Assembly (NCBI GenBank): GCA_040901765.1
Contig: JBBDYG010000013.1
Span: 124,001-188,000, forward strand
Length of the DNA: 64,000 nt
Origin: JBBDYG01 sp040901765
Lineage (GTDB): Bacteria > Planctomycetota > Planctomycetia > Pirellulales > Lacipirellulaceae
Direction: 5' to 3'
The notes below the pieces were generated by a model that ran no database searches, was not told the origin of the DNA, and saw only the letters and a list, made by a program, of their open reading frames with translations. The translations under genes were made by a program, and so were the position numbers. How positions within the stretch are numbered: the stretch's first letter is position 1; the number at the start of each line of letters is the position of its first letter. Shown here in pieces: positions 7,751 to 18,123 of the stretch.

Positions 7751-8707
7751 ATGCATACTCGTTTTCTCAAAATCTACTGCGATATCGTGCGGCAGCACAG
7801 CTTTTCCAAAGCTGCTGATCTGAACGGTATCTCACAATCCAATGCCAGCCAGATCGTGCATCAGCTTGAGGAGCGGTTGAGCGTGATGTTGATCGACCGT
7901 TCCAAGCGGCCCTTTGTTTTGACCGCGGAAGGCGAGCGGTATTACGAGGGCTGCCGCGGAATCGTCCGCCGGTACAACGATCTGGAACGCGAGGTCCGCT
8001 CGTTGCACGAATCGGTCTCGGCGCGGTTGCGGATGGCGTCCATTTACTCGGTGGGCCTGGCGCACATGAGCCAGTGCCTGCGTGAGTTCCTGGCGGCGCA
8101 TCCACGAGCGGACGTGCGAGTTGAATACCTTCATCCCGATCGGGTGTACGAAGTTGTCGAAGCGGACGAAGCGGACCTGGGTTTGGTGAGCTACCCCGAG
8201 GAATCGCGATTGCTGGCCACCACCGCTTGGCGCAGCGAGCCGCTGGTCGTGGTGTGTGCGCCGGAACATCGCTTCGCGGGGGAAAACGAGTTGCCTGTTA
8301 GCGACTTGCAGGACGAACCGTTTGTGGCGCTGGAAGAAGGCTTACGACTACGCGAAGAAATCGACAACGCCCTGGCGAAACGCAATGTTACCGTGCGGGT
8401 GGAGCAGGAGTTTGACAACATCGAGGTCATTAAGCGCGCGATTGAAACGAATGTTGGTGTAAGCTTGCTTCCCGAGCCTACGGTGGCGCGGGAAGTCGCG
8501 GCCGGCAGCCTCGTACAGGTTCCGCTGTCGGATATGTCGATGGCGCGGCCGTTGGGCCTAATCCACCGTCGCGATCGCGAGCTGAACGACACCGCGCAAG
8601 CGTTTGTCGCGTTATTGCAGTCCCGTGCCCACGACGCCGGTAAGGTCGCGGCGATGAGCGGCAACGGACAGACCACTCTCGCCGACTCCATGAATGGCTG
8701 GATTTAG
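7751..8707 (+). CDS. LysR-family transcriptional regulator, probable glutamate synthase regulator
   Basis: 318 residues. The N-terminal winged helix is clear (IVRQHSFSKAADLNGISQSNASQIVHQLE), with the LysR-type linker helix after it. The C-terminal periplasmic-binding-like effector domain (LGLVSYPEESRLLA, GVSLLPEPTVAREV) resembles CysB/CysL/GltC-type regulators. It is codirectional with gltB and ends 40 bases before the gltB start, so it may be autoregulated and cotranscribed with the genes it controls; most LysR genes are divergent from their target. The effector (perhaps 2-oxoglutarate or glutamate) is inferred from position only. Confidence 0.85.
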   Translation: MHTRFLKIYCDIVRQHSFSKAADLNGISQSNASQIVHQLEERLSVMLIDRSKRPFVLTAEGERYYEGCRGIVRRYNDLEREVRSLHESVSARLRMASIYSVGLAHMSQCLREFLAAHPRADVRVEYLHPDRVYEVVEADEADLGLVSYPEESRLLATTAWRSEPLVVVCAPEHRFAGENELPVSDLQDEPFVALEEGLRLREEIDNALAKRNVTVRVEQEFDNIEVIKRAIETNVGVSLLPEPTVAREVAAGSLVQVPLSDMSMARPLGLIHRRDRELNDTAQAFVALLQSRAHDAGKVAAMSGNGQTTLADSMNGWI

Positions 8708-8747
8708 GAAGATAGGTATCGAGACGATCTCACGAAGGATGACTGCC

Positions 8748-11700
8748 ATGTTGACCGACCAACCCCTAATGCATCTGCCCGCCAAGCAAGGTCTTTACGA
8801 CCCGGCGAACGAGCACGACTCGTGCGGAATCGGTTTTGTGGCTCATATTAAGGGCCAACGAAGCCACCAGATCGTGGTCGATGCCGGGATCGTTCTGCGC
8901 AACATGGATCACCGCGGCGCGTGTGGATGCGAGGCGAACACCGGGGACGGCGCCGGGATTCTAACCGCGCTGCCACACGAATTTCTGCGAAAGGTGGTCC
9001 GCCAGGATCTGAGCAGCGACCTGCCGGAGCCGGGAAAATTCGCGGCTGGTTTGGTGTTTCTGCCCCGCGACGCTCGCGAGCGCGCTCATTGTAAATCGGT
9101 GGTCGAACGATTGATTTCCGCCCAGGGCCAGCGGCTTGTCGGATGGCGCGCGGTGCCGACTGAGTCGGCCAAGGCCGACATTGGACCGACGGCTCGGGCT
9201 GGCGAACCGCACATCGAGCAGCTCGTCGTCGCGGCTGTTGACGGCCTGGCAGGTGTCGCATTCGAACGCCAACTGTATCTGATACGCAAGCAGGCCAGCC
9301 ATCAGTTGCGCGGTGACGCGACTCTGAAGCAAGGCAAGATGTTCTACGTGTGCTCGCTGTCCACGCGGGTACTTATTTACAAGGGGATGCTGACGACCGA
9401 GCAACTCTTCACCTATTTCCCCGACTTATCCGACGAGGACTACACCAGCCACTTGGCAATGATTCACTCGCGGTTCTCGACAAATACGTTTCCGTCGTGG
9501 GACCGCGCGCAGCCGTGTCGATTTATGAGCCACAACGGCGAAATCAACACGCTGCGGGGCAACATTAATTCGATGGCCGCTCGTCAGGGAGTCGCCGCCA
9601 GCGAGTTGTTCGGTAGCGATCTGTCGAAGCTTTTTCCGGTGGTCGAACCGGACTGCAGCGACTCGGGCACATTTGACAACGTGCTGGAGTTCCTGCTCAT
9701 GAACGGACGGACCCTGCAAGAAGCCATGATGATGATGGTGCCCGAAGCGTGGCAGAACCACGAGACGATGGCAGAAGAGAAGCGGGCATTCTACGAGTAT
9801 CATTCCGCGCTGATGGAGCCTTGGGACGGCCCCGCCTCGATTGCCTTCACCGACGGCAAATACATCGGCGCAGTGCTCGACCGCAATGGCCTGCGTCCGT
9901 CGCGATACTACCTGACGCACGACGACCGGGTGATCATGGCGAGCGAAGTCGGCGTCTTGCCGATGGACCCAAAGCTAATTAAAGCCAAAGGGCGACTGCA
10001 ACCGGGACGGATGTTCTTGGTCGACTTCGAGCAGGGCCGGTTGATTCCCGACAGTGAACTCAAGCGAGATTTCGCATCGCGACGGCCTTACGCCCAATGG
10101 CTTCAGAACCAGCGAATCAACCTCAAAGAGTTGCAGCCCAACAACGAGCCGCACGGCTTCGAGCCGGCCACGCTTCTCGACCGGATGCAGGCGTTTGGAT
10201 ACACGATCGAGACGATGCACTTCATGCTGTTGCCGATGGTAAAGGTCGAGAAAGACCCGATCGGGTCGATGGGCAACGACTCGTGCCTGGCATGCCTCAG
10301 CGACAAGCCGCGGATGCTGTACGACTACTTTCGGCAGCTCTTTGCGCAAGTCACCAATCCCGCGATCGATTCGATTCGCGAGGAAGTGATCATGTCGCTG
10401 GAGTGCTACATCGGGCCCGAGCGTAATCTACTCGAGACCACCGAGGAGCACGCCCATCGGCTGCGGATTTCGCACCCGGTTTTATCGAATGAGCAGCTTG
10501 CCGCGCTGAAGCACATGGATCATCGCGGTTGGCAGTCCAAGACGATTGATATCACGTGGCCACGCAGCGAAGGTCGCGCGGGCATGGCACTCGCGCTCGA
10601 CCGAATCTGCGCGGAGGCGGAGGCGGCGATCGACGAGGGCTTTTCGCTGGTCATTCTGTCGGACCGCGCCGTCAATCGCGATCGCGTGCCGCTCAGTTCG
10701 CTGCTGGCCGTCGGCGCGGTGCATCATCATTTGGTGCGTTCATCGAAGCGGACCCGCATTGGAATCGTTCTGGAAACCGGCGAGGCGCGCGAAGTTCACC
10801 ACCACTGCCTATTGGTGGGGTATGGGGCCGACGCCATCAATCCCTACCTGGCATTCGAGGCGCTCTGGCAGGCGCGGCGGGATGGGTTGCTGGAGTTCCC
10901 CGAAGAGAACATTCGCTCGGAAGAATCTGGCGAAGGACGCGAACGCCGGACCGTCGAAGCCAGCCTTGACGGAGAAACCTCCGATCCGGTTACTCAAGCC
11001 GACCACGACCTCGTGAAGCGATATCGCAAGAGCGTTGCCAAAGGCATGCTTAAAGTCATGGCCAAAATGGGAATTTCGACACTGCAGAGCTACAAAGGCG
11101 CTCAGATATTTGAAGCCGTCGGCCTGCGCGACGACGTCGTCACCCGTTGCTTTGCCGGTACATCGAGTCGAATTCAGGGAGTCGATTTGGAAGTGCTCGC
11201 CGAAGAGTCGCTCCGCAGGCATGCGCTGGGGTTCCCGGAGCATCCGGCCGATTCGTTGCGGATGCTTGGCAACCCCGGCGAGTTTCACTGGCGGGCCGAA
11301 GGCGAGCGACACATGTGGGATCCGCAGGCGATCGCCGACCTGCAGGTGGCCGCGCGAGGCGACAGCCGCGATGCTTACCAGCGATTCGCCGCTCACGCGA
11401 ACCGCGACGCCCGCACCCGCTGTTCCCTCAAGGGCCTGCTAGAGTTCCAGCCCAACGCGAACGGCGGACCGATTCCGCTCGACGAGGTCGAACCGGCCAG
11501 CGCAATCGTCAAGCGTTTCTGCACCGGCGCGATGTCATTCGGTTCGATTTCCGCGGATGCCCATGAGACGCTGGCCATTGCGATGAATCGCCTGGGCGGC
11601 AAGAGCAATACCGGCGAGGGCGGAGAGGATCCCGAGCGATTCAAGATTTTACTCAATGGAGACTCGAAGCGTTCGGCGATCAAGCAGGTCGCCTCGGGCA

Positions 11701-13427
11701 GGTTTGGGGTCACGATTTGGTATCTGGCGAACGCCGACGAACTTCAAATCAAAATCTCGCAAGGCGCGAAACCGGGCGAGGGCGGCGAATTGCCCGGCCG
11801 AAAGGTGGATGAAACGATTGCCCGCATTCGCTATTCGACGCCGGGCGTGGGCCTCATCAGCCCGCCGCCGCATCACGACATTTACTCGATTGAGGATCTC
11901 AAGCAGCTTATTCACGATCTGAAAAACGCGAATCCTTCAGCTCGCGTGAGCGTGAAGTTGGTATCGGAAGTCGGCGTCGGCACAATCGCCGCCGGCGTGG
12001 CCAAGGGATATGCGGATCACATTCTAATTTCAGGCGACGGCGGCGGGACCGGCGCTTCGCCTCTGACGAGCATTAAGCACGCGGGGCTGCCTTGGGAACT
12101 GGGTATCGCGGAAACTCATCAAACGCTGGTGATGAACGACCTCCGTAGCCGCGTGACGCTGCAAACCGACGGCGGCCTGAAGACGGGCCGCGACGTGGTG
12201 ATGGCCGCCATGCTGGGCGCCGAGGAATTTGGTTTTGCGACGGCGCCGCTGATCACGCTGGGCTGCATCATGATGCGTAAGTGTCATCTGAACACCTGCC
12301 CTGTCGGCATCGCGACTCAGGATCCGGAGCTGCGCAAGAAATTTGCCGGCAAGCCGGAGCATGTGGTCAATTACCTATTTATGGTGGCCGAAGAAGCTCG
12401 CGAAATCATGGCACAGCTTGGTTTCCGATCCATCCTGGAAATGGTCGGTCGCGCCGATTGCTTGCAAACGGACCATGCAATCCGACATTGGAAGGCGGAC
12501 GGACTCGATTTGACCTCGTTGCTCGCGCCCGCGCCGAAACCGCGGAAGGACGTGGGCGTCTACTGCACGCAGCCTCAAGATCACGGTCTCGATTTGTCGC
12601 TCGACCGTCGGGTGCTTCTCAACCTTGCCCAGCCCGCGCTGGAGCGGGGCGAGCAAGTTCGCGCGGATCTGCCAATTATCAACACCAACCGCACGGTGGG
12701 TACAATCCTGAGCCATGAGATCGCCAAGGCCTGGGGCGAAGACTGCCTGGCCGACGATACCGTCCACTTTAAGTTCACTGGCTCCGCAGGGCAGAGCTTT
12801 GGCGCGTTCTTGGCGAAGGGGGTGACGCTTGAACTGGAAGGCGACGCCAACGACTATGTCGGCAAGGGCCTCTCCGGAGGTCGAATCATTGTTTACCCGC
12901 CGGGGGAAGCGACCTTCGCGCCAGAAGAGAACATCCTCGTGGGCAATGTCTGCCTGTATGGCGCCACCAGCGGGCAGGCGTTCTTCCGCGGGCGAGCTGC
13001 CGAGCGGTTCGCCGTCCGCAATAGCGGCGCCCTGACCGTGATTGAAGGTGTCGGCGATCACGGGTGCGAATACATGACCGGCGGCCGCGTCGTGATTCTC
13101 GGTCCTACAGGGCGGAACTTTGCAGCCGGCATGAGCGGAGGCATCGCCTACGTGCTTGCGCCGGACCGCGACGCATTCCGTGTGGCGTGCAATTTGGGAA
13201 TGGTGGAACTTGAGGAACCCGTCGACGACGAGGACATGGATGAATTGCGCGAACTGATTACGCTCCATCACAACTACACAGGCTCTAACGTGGCGGCGGA
13301 AATCCTCGACGGTTGGAATGAGTATCTGCCGCAGTTCGTGAAGGTGATGCCGACCGATTACAAGCGCGTGTTGGAACAAAGCAGAGTGAGCAAGCTTCGG
13401 CATGAGACTGAGCCGGCTGAAGTGTAG
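8748..13427 (+). CDS. gltB: Glutamate synthase (NADPH) large subunit
   Basis: With the ATG at 8748 (AAGGA eight bases upstream) the product is 1559 residues, normal for bacterial GltB. The Ntn-type glutaminase nucleophile is Cys26 (HDSCGIGFVAHIKG), exposed after removal of a short propeptide. The glutaminase domain, central domain and FMN synthase domain follow in order. The [3Fe-4S] cysteines are seen as C-x5-C-x4-C (CIMMRKCHLNTC), and the C-terminal beta-helix has GLSGGRIIVYPP. It transfers the glutamine amide to 2-oxoglutarate, using electrons from GltD. The longer frame starting at 8694 overlaps the LysR gene and lacks a good ribosome-binding site. Confidence 0.97.
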   Translation: MLTDQPLMHLPAKQGLYDPANEHDSCGIGFVAHIKGQRSHQIVVDAGIVLRNMDHRGACGCEANTGDGAGILTALPHEFLRKVVRQDLSSDLPEPGKFAAGLVFLPRDARERAHCKSVVERLISAQGQRLVGWRAVPTESAKADIGPTARAGEPHIEQLVVAAVDGLAGVAFERQLYLIRKQASHQLRGDATLKQGKMFYVCSLSTRVLIYKGMLTTEQLFTYFPDLSDEDYTSHLAMIHSRFSTNTFPSWDRAQPCRFMSHNGEINTLRGNINSMAARQGVAASELFGSDLSKLFPVVEPDCSDSGTFDNVLEFLLMNGRTLQEAMMMMVPEAWQNHETMAEEKRAFYEYHSALMEPWDGPASIAFTDGKYIGAVLDRNGLRPSRYYLTHDDRVIMASEVGVLPMDPKLIKAKGRLQPGRMFLVDFEQGRLIPDSELKRDFASRRPYAQWLQNQRINLKELQPNNEPHGFEPATLLDRMQAFGYTIETMHFMLLPMVKVEKDPIGSMGNDSCLACLSDKPRMLYDYFRQLFAQVTNPAIDSIREEVIMSLECYIGPERNLLETTEEHAHRLRISHPVLSNEQLAALKHMDHRGWQSKTIDITWPRSEGRAGMALALDRICAEAEAAIDEGFSLVILSDRAVNRDRVPLSSLLAVGAVHHHLVRSSKRTRIGIVLETGEAREVHHHCLLVGYGADAINPYLAFEALWQARRDGLLEFPEENIRSEESGEGRERRTVEASLDGETSDPVTQADHDLVKRYRKSVAKGMLKVMAKMGISTLQSYKGAQIFEAVGLRDDVVTRCFAGTSSRIQGVDLEVLAEESLRRHALGFPEHPADSLRMLGNPGEFHWRAEGERHMWDPQAIADLQVAARGDSRDAYQRFAAHANRDARTRCSLKGLLEFQPNANGGPIPLDEVEPASAIVKRFCTGAMSFGSISADAHETLAIAMNRLGGKSNTGEGGEDPERFKILLNGDSKRSAIKQVASGRFGVTIWYLANADELQIKISQGAKPGEGGELPGRKVDETIARIRYSTPGVGLISPPPHHDIYSIEDLKQLIHDLKNANPSARVSVKLVSEVGVGTIAAGVAKGYADHILISGDGGGTGASPLTSIKHAGLPWELGIAETHQTLVMNDLRSRVTLQTDGGLKTGRDVVMAAMLGAEEFGFATAPLITLGCIMMRKCHLNTCPVGIATQDPELRKKFAGKPEHVVNYLFMVAEEAREIMAQLGFRSILEMVGRADCLQTDHAIRHWKADGLDLTSLLAPAPKPRKDVGVYCTQPQDHGLDLSLDRRVLLNLAQPALERGEQVRADLPIINTNRTVGTILSHEIAKAWGEDCLADDTVHFKFTGSAGQSFGAFLAKGVTLELEGDANDYVGKGLSGGRIIVYPPGEATFAPEENILVGNVCLYGATSGQAFFRGRAAERFAVRNSGALTVIEGVGDHGCEYMTGGRVVILGPTGRNFAAGMSGGIAYVLAPDRDAFRVACNLGMVELEEPVDDEDMDELRELITLHHNYTGSNVAAEILDGWNEYLPQFVKVMPTDYKRVLEQSRVSKLRHETEPAEV

Positions 13428-13511
13428 ATTCATTCTTGACGCAGTTGCAACATGGCTCGGCAACAGTGAACCTGGATGCCGTCACTTCCGATCTTTAACC
13501 CCTTATTGTGC

Positions 13512-15083
13512 ATGGGCAAAATAACCGGTTTCAAAGAGTTCGACCGAAAAGCGGTGCCGTATCGCGATCCGCTTGTGCGGCTCAACGATTATTTGGAGAT
13601 CTATACCGAGCCGGCGCAGGAGCACCTCCGCACCCAAGGCGCGCGGTGCATGGATTGCGGGGTGCCCTTCTGCCAAAGCGGCACGGGATGTCCGATCGAC
13701 AACCTCATTCCAGAATGGAACGACCTCGTCTATCAAGGACGATGGCGGGAGGCGCTCGATCGGTTGCACAAAACGAACAACTTTCCCGAGTTTACCGGGC
13801 GTACCTGTCCTGCGCCATGCGAAGGCGCGTGCGTGCTGGGCATCACCAGCCCGCCGGTAACGATCAAGAATATCGAGAATGCGATCATCGACCGTGGGTT
13901 CGCCGAAGGATGGGTGACTGCTAACCCGCCGAGCTTCCGGACGGGAAAACGGGTAGCGATCGTGGGATCCGGCCCCGCCGGTCTAGCTGCGGCTGCACAA
14001 CTCAATCAAGCGGGCCATTCGGTCACCGTCTACGAGCGGGCCGATCGCATCGGCGGGTTATTAATGTACGGCATTCCCAACATGAAGCTCGACAAGGCCG
14101 TCGTGCAACGGCGAATCGACTTGTTGAGCGACGAGGGAGTTACGTTTGTCACTTGCGCCCACGTGGGGCGGCCCGAAGACTTTCCGCCGGGGCACATGAC
14201 ACAGATCATGCAGGAACGCGGCGAGAAGGTGCGGTTCATCGATCCGCAGCAGTTGATCGACGATTTCGATGCGCTTTTGCTTGCAACAGGAGCGACGAAA
14301 TCGTTTGACCCCACGGTCCGATGTGGCGGTCGTGCATTGAAAGGAATCCATTTGGCAATGGACTTCTTAACTCGCAACACAAAGAGTTTGTTGGACTCAA
14401 ACCTGGCCGATAACAGCTACATTTCTGCCGCGGGCAAGAATGTGATCGTGATTGGAGGCGGCGATACGGGAGCGGATTGCATCGGAACGTCTTTACGTCA
14501 GGGATGCGCGAGCGTCACGAATTTCGAGCTACTTGACTGCCCGCCCAACGAGCGGGCGGCTAACAATCCGTGGCCCGAGTGGCCCCGGGTTTATCGCCTC
14601 GACTACTCCCACCAAGAGGCTGCGGCAAAGTTCGGCAGCGACCCGCGGGAATACCACATTCTTACCACGGAGTTCATCGACGATGGGAATTGCCGCATCA
14701 AAGGGATTCGGACGGTCGAGGTAGATTGGGCGATGAAGGGCGACAAAGCACCCTTCACCGAGGTCGCCGGTAGTGAAAAAGTGTGGCCGGCGGATATCGT
14801 ACTTCTCGCCACGGGATTTATCGGTCCCGAGCTTACGGTCGGCGAAATGCTCGGCGTGGAGACGCAGAATCCCCGCGGCAACTGGCAGACGTTTAAGGCC
14901 GTGCATGGCGATTTCGCGACGAATGTTCCTGGCGTCTTCGCCGCCGGCGACTGTCGGCGCGGTCAGTCGCTCGTGGTCTGGGCAATTAACGAAGGCCGCG
15001 GCGCGGCCCGGGCGATTGATGAATTCCTGATGGGCAAAAGCGAATTGACCGCGCCAGGTTTGATGGAACTGGCAGGAGTGTAA
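13512..15083 (+). CDS. gltD: Glutamate synthase small subunit
   Basis: The product starting MGKITGFKEFDRK is the classical GltD N-terminus (523 residues); an upstream in-frame Met at 13476 is possible but less likely. The N-terminal ferredoxin-like region has the cysteines for two [4Fe-4S] clusters (RCMDCGVPFC, CPAPCEGAC). FAD binding is shown by VAIVGSGPAGLAAA, and NADPH binding by VIVIGGGDTGADC. The closing FAD contact GVFAAGDCRRGQSLVVWA is present. It passes electrons from NADPH to GltB. It lies 84 bases after gltB, consistent with one operon. Confidence 0.96.
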   Translation: MGKITGFKEFDRKAVPYRDPLVRLNDYLEIYTEPAQEHLRTQGARCMDCGVPFCQSGTGCPIDNLIPEWNDLVYQGRWREALDRLHKTNNFPEFTGRTCPAPCEGACVLGITSPPVTIKNIENAIIDRGFAEGWVTANPPSFRTGKRVAIVGSGPAGLAAAAQLNQAGHSVTVYERADRIGGLLMYGIPNMKLDKAVVQRRIDLLSDEGVTFVTCAHVGRPEDFPPGHMTQIMQERGEKVRFIDPQQLIDDFDALLLATGATKSFDPTVRCGGRALKGIHLAMDFLTRNTKSLLDSNLADNSYISAAGKNVIVIGGGDTGADCIGTSLRQGCASVTNFELLDCPPNERAANNPWPEWPRVYRLDYSHQEAAAKFGSDPREYHILTTEFIDDGNCRIKGIRTVEVDWAMKGDKAPFTEVAGSEKVWPADIVLLATGFIGPELTVGEMLGVETQNPRGNWQTFKAVHGDFATNVPGVFAAGDCRRGQSLVVWAINEGRGAARAIDEFLMGKSELTAPGLMELAGV

Positions 15084-15144
15084 GAGCTGGTCCTACTTTT
15101 TTAATCGGGCCGTGCGTAAAGCTCAGGGCATTGGAATCGCGCTT

Positions 15145-15405
15145 TTAGGGCAGCCGCTGCGCAACCCGTTCGGCCTGGCCACCCTTGACCACATGCCAAA
15201 CGGCTCCCGTGGTCGTGTCAAGCACATAGCATCCGTGATGGACGCCTTCCTCTCCTTGGCCGGCATAGGCAGAGACTTGATATTTACTTTGAGGCGAATC
15301 GGATTGTTGGGCATGAGCAGGTCGAATTATGTCAACTGATCCCAGAATGTATCCAAGGATTAGTCCAACGGCTGCGATTGCGGTCCATGAAGTGCGACGT
15401 GTCAT
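15145..15405 (-). CDS. Small exported or membrane-anchored hypothetical protein
   Basis: The ATG at 15405 is preceded by GGGAGGT and gives 86 residues. It starts with a hydrophobic segment (WTAIAAVGLILGYILGSV) and an AHA-QQ site that could be cleaved. The mature part contains YQVSAYAGQGEEG and GCYVLDTTTGAVWHV, a short beta motif found in many small planctomycete exported proteins. Convergent to gltD. The function is not recognised. Confidence 0.7.
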   Translation of the reverse strand: MTRRTSWTAIAAVGLILGYILGSVDIIRPAHAQQSDSPQSKYQVSAYAGQGEEGVHHGCYVLDTTTGAVWHVVKGGQAERVAQRLP

Positions 15406-15625
15406 GACATACCTCCCAGGGAACATACTGAAACGGCCGTCGCCGACAATTGGCAAACGGGCCCGGTAACCACTCGATCAGTCTTTCGTGCCCCATTCCA
15501 GGCGGTATTCATTTTGCGACCTTGAATCAATCATTGTCAACAAGTTTATCCTCAGATTCTGCTGAATTAGTGCAGATCGTGATGTTTGGAGCAGCAGTCT
15601 TGACCGTCCTCGAGAGGAGGGTTCG

Positions 15626-17077
15626 ATGAGTATTCGCCCGGCTCTTTGGTTTATTGGATTGCTTTCAGTATTTGCCGCGGTTCCTACAGTTGCTGTGGCG
15701 GCCGACACCCGCCCCAATTTCGTCTTCATCATCGGCGACGACATCTCTTGGGACGACCTCGGCTGTTACGGAAACTCGGTAATTGCGACACCGAATATCG
15801 ATCGGCTCGCGCGGGAGGGGCGTATATTCGATAGGGCCTATCTAACGGCCAGCAGTTGCAGCCCGACACGATGCAGCATCGTCACGGGGCGTTATCCGCA
15901 CAACACGGGCGCACCCGAGTTGCACACTCCGCTGCCGAAGGGACAGTTCATGTTTCCGCAGGCGCTGCGGGAAGCAGGCTATTACACCGTTCTTTCGGGC
16001 AAGCAGCACATGGGCCCAGCGGTTCAACCGGCTTTCGACCACATTTCACCCGGCAAAGGACCGGGCAAGGAAGGCGACTGGGTGCAAACGCTGCGTGATC
16101 GGCCCAGAGACCGACCCTTCTTTTGCTGGTTCGCCGCATACGACGCACATCGCGATTGGCAAACGACCGACCACGCTCGGCGGTACTCGCCGGAGGAAGT
16201 TCCGGTCCCACCCTACCTCTACGACGGCCCGCGGACGCGGGAGGACTTGGCCAACCACTACCACGAAGTGAGCCGCCTCGATTCGTTTGTCGGCAAAGTG
16301 CGTGAGGAATTGGAGCTGCAGCAGATCGCCGAACAGACCTACATTATCTTCTGTGCCGATAACGGCCGGCCGTTCCCGCGGTGCAAGACGCGATTGTACG
16401 ATAGCGGCATCCGCACGCCGTTCATTGTTTGGCGGCTCGGGAAAGTGGCACATGATCGATCCAATTCTTTGATAAGCGTGATTGATCTTGCGCCCACGAT
16501 TCTGCAGCTTGCGGGCGTGCCTCTCGACGACCGTTTGCAGGGCGTGAGTTTCGCTCCGGTGCTTGAAAACCCTCAGGCAACGGTGCGCGATTTCGCCTTC
16601 GCGGAGCACAACTGGCACGTGGGCCAAGCGCATGAGCGAATGCTTCGATCAGGGAGGTGGCTCTACATTCGTAACGCTTGGCCCGAACGACAGCACTTGT
16701 GCGCGGAGGCGAACGCCGAATATCCCACGGGCGCGGAACTTTACGAAGCGCACGAGCAGGGCCTCTTGAACGAGCACCAGCAAGATGTCTTTCGTGAATC
16801 GCGACCGGCGGAAGAGTTGTACGATGTCGTCGCCGACCCCCACCAACTGCGGAATCTTGCTGGCGTTTCGCAATTCCAAGGCACGCTAAAGGAACTGCGG
16901 TCGTCGCTCGACGCATGGTCTGTAGAAACTGGCGACTCGGTTCCAGCGAACGCCACTCCGGATGACCGGGATTGGTTCGGCCGCAAGCTCCCGGACTTCG
17001 CGCGCGGCGAAATGCCAGGGGCGGTCCACGGGGCAGACGGGATCACCAGATCGGGCCCGATACGCCAGCCCAATTAG
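15626..17077 (+). CDS. Exported type I sulfatase
   Basis: 483 residues with a signal peptide (MSIRPALWFIGLLSVFAAVP) and GAGGAGG upstream. The formylglycine site is Cys78 in C-S-P-T-R (residues 78-82), followed by C-S-I-V-T-G-R. Metal ligands are visible in FIIGDDISWDD (Asp38, Asp39) and FCADNG. The region FFCWFAAYDAHRDWQ resembles the sulfamidase / heparan N-sulfatase branch (S1 family). It would remove sulfate from polysaccharides in the periplasm or outside the cell. The genes on either side do not degrade sugars, so it is a stand-alone unit here; activation needs a formylglycine-generating enzyme not encoded in this window. Confidence 0.9.
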   Translation: MSIRPALWFIGLLSVFAAVPTVAVAADTRPNFVFIIGDDISWDDLGCYGNSVIATPNIDRLAREGRIFDRAYLTASSCSPTRCSIVTGRYPHNTGAPELHTPLPKGQFMFPQALREAGYYTVLSGKQHMGPAVQPAFDHISPGKGPGKEGDWVQTLRDRPRDRPFFCWFAAYDAHRDWQTTDHARRYSPEEVPVPPYLYDGPRTREDLANHYHEVSRLDSFVGKVREELELQQIAEQTYIIFCADNGRPFPRCKTRLYDSGIRTPFIVWRLGKVAHDRSNSLISVIDLAPTILQLAGVPLDDRLQGVSFAPVLENPQATVRDFAFAEHNWHVGQAHERMLRSGRWLYIRNAWPERQHLCAEANAEYPTGAELYEAHEQGLLNEHQQDVFRESRPAEELYDVVADPHQLRNLAGVSQFQGTLKELRSSLDAWSVETGDSVPANATPDDRDWFGRKLPDFARGEMPGAVHGADGITRSGPIRQPN

Positions 17078-17317
17078 CCCTCTCACCCTGGCTTGAGGAA
17101 TTTTGCCACATCCAGCCGTCCGAATCGATCTCCAATCGAAAGGAAACACGCTGAAAAAGTCGCGAAATACTGGCCTTTACGCACTCGGGCGTTCGCGGCA
17201 CAATACCGCCCGCAATTCATGGCCAGGGCCCCCGCGCGACGTGCGCTGCGGCGACAAGCGCCCCTGGCATCATCACGACATGGTCAAGGATGACCGCCCG
17301 AAGCAAGGAGTGCTGAC

Positions 17318-18013
17318 GTGAGAATCCCGTTTGCTGCCGCCTTGGCGGCCTGCGTACTGATTGGTTCTTGGACTGCCTCGACCCAGGCACAAAATCCGGC
17401 CGGCGCCAATGCGCCCAAGCACGGAATCGCGGTGGTCGATGTGGGCTACATCTTCAAAGAACATGGTCGCTTCCGAGCCACCATGGACGGCATGAAGAAG
17501 GAGATGGAGTCGATCGAAGAGCAGCTTAAAACGGAGCGGGCTCGAGTTGAGCAGAAAGAAAAACTGCGCGACGGATTCAACCCCGGCACTCCCGAGTTTA
17601 AGCAGGCCGACGAAGAAGTCACGCGCATGAAGGCCGACTTCAATGTGCATATGACGAATCTTCGCAAAGACTTCCTCGACCGTGAGGCGACGACCTATTT
17701 CGAGACCTACACCGAAGTTAATAACGCTGTTACTTACTACTGCCAGCGCAACAACATTGTGCTGGTGCTGCGGTTCAACGGCGAGCCGGTTAATCCGACC
17801 CGCCGCGAGAACGTACTTCAAGAGATCAACAAGCCGATCGTATACCAAAACAATATCGACATCACGCCCGACATTCTGGCGATTCTAAATCGCAACCCGC
17901 CCGCTGGTGGCGCGCAGCCGGGCGTCACTGCGCCGGGCGCGCCAACTGGTACCGGCGTAACCGCCCCACCGACCCTTGGCGCTCGACCCGGCGTCGCCGT
18001 ACCGCCACGTTAA
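17318..18013 (+). CDS. OmpH/Skp-family periplasmic chaperone-like protein
   Basis: A GTG start at 17318 with AAGGAG upstream gives 231 residues, beginning with a signal peptide (ACVLIGSWTASTQAQ). The body starts IAVVDVGYIFKEHGRF, followed by long charged helices (MKKEMESIEEQLKTERARVE) as in Skp/OmpH, and ends in a Pro/Gly/Ala-rich tail. Skp binds unfolded outer-membrane proteins in the periplasm. Its place before lpxC-lpxA matches the bamA-skp-lpx envelope neighbourhood of other Gram-negative bacteria. Confidence 0.88.
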   Translation: MRIPFAAALAACVLIGSWTASTQAQNPAGANAPKHGIAVVDVGYIFKEHGRFRATMDGMKKEMESIEEQLKTERARVEQKEKLRDGFNPGTPEFKQADEEVTRMKADFNVHMTNLRKDFLDREATTYFETYTEVNNAVTYYCQRNNIVLVLRFNGEPVNPTRRENVLQEINKPIVYQNNIDITPDILAILNRNPPAGGAQPGVTAPGAPTGTGVTAPPTLGARPGVAVPPR

Positions 18014-18123
18014 CTCTCGGCGCGCCGGCCGCGCCGTCGGGCGCGGTCGGCGCGATGTTTTTCTCCTGCCAGTCTCCGCTTCGTCCAACACGGACATTTT
18101 CCCCGCCTGGGAGCCTCGTGGCG

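Noticed and set aside
12375..13463. 362-codon minus-strand frame
   Set aside because: Antisense to gltB with no recognisable domains; gltB is unmistakable on the plus strand.
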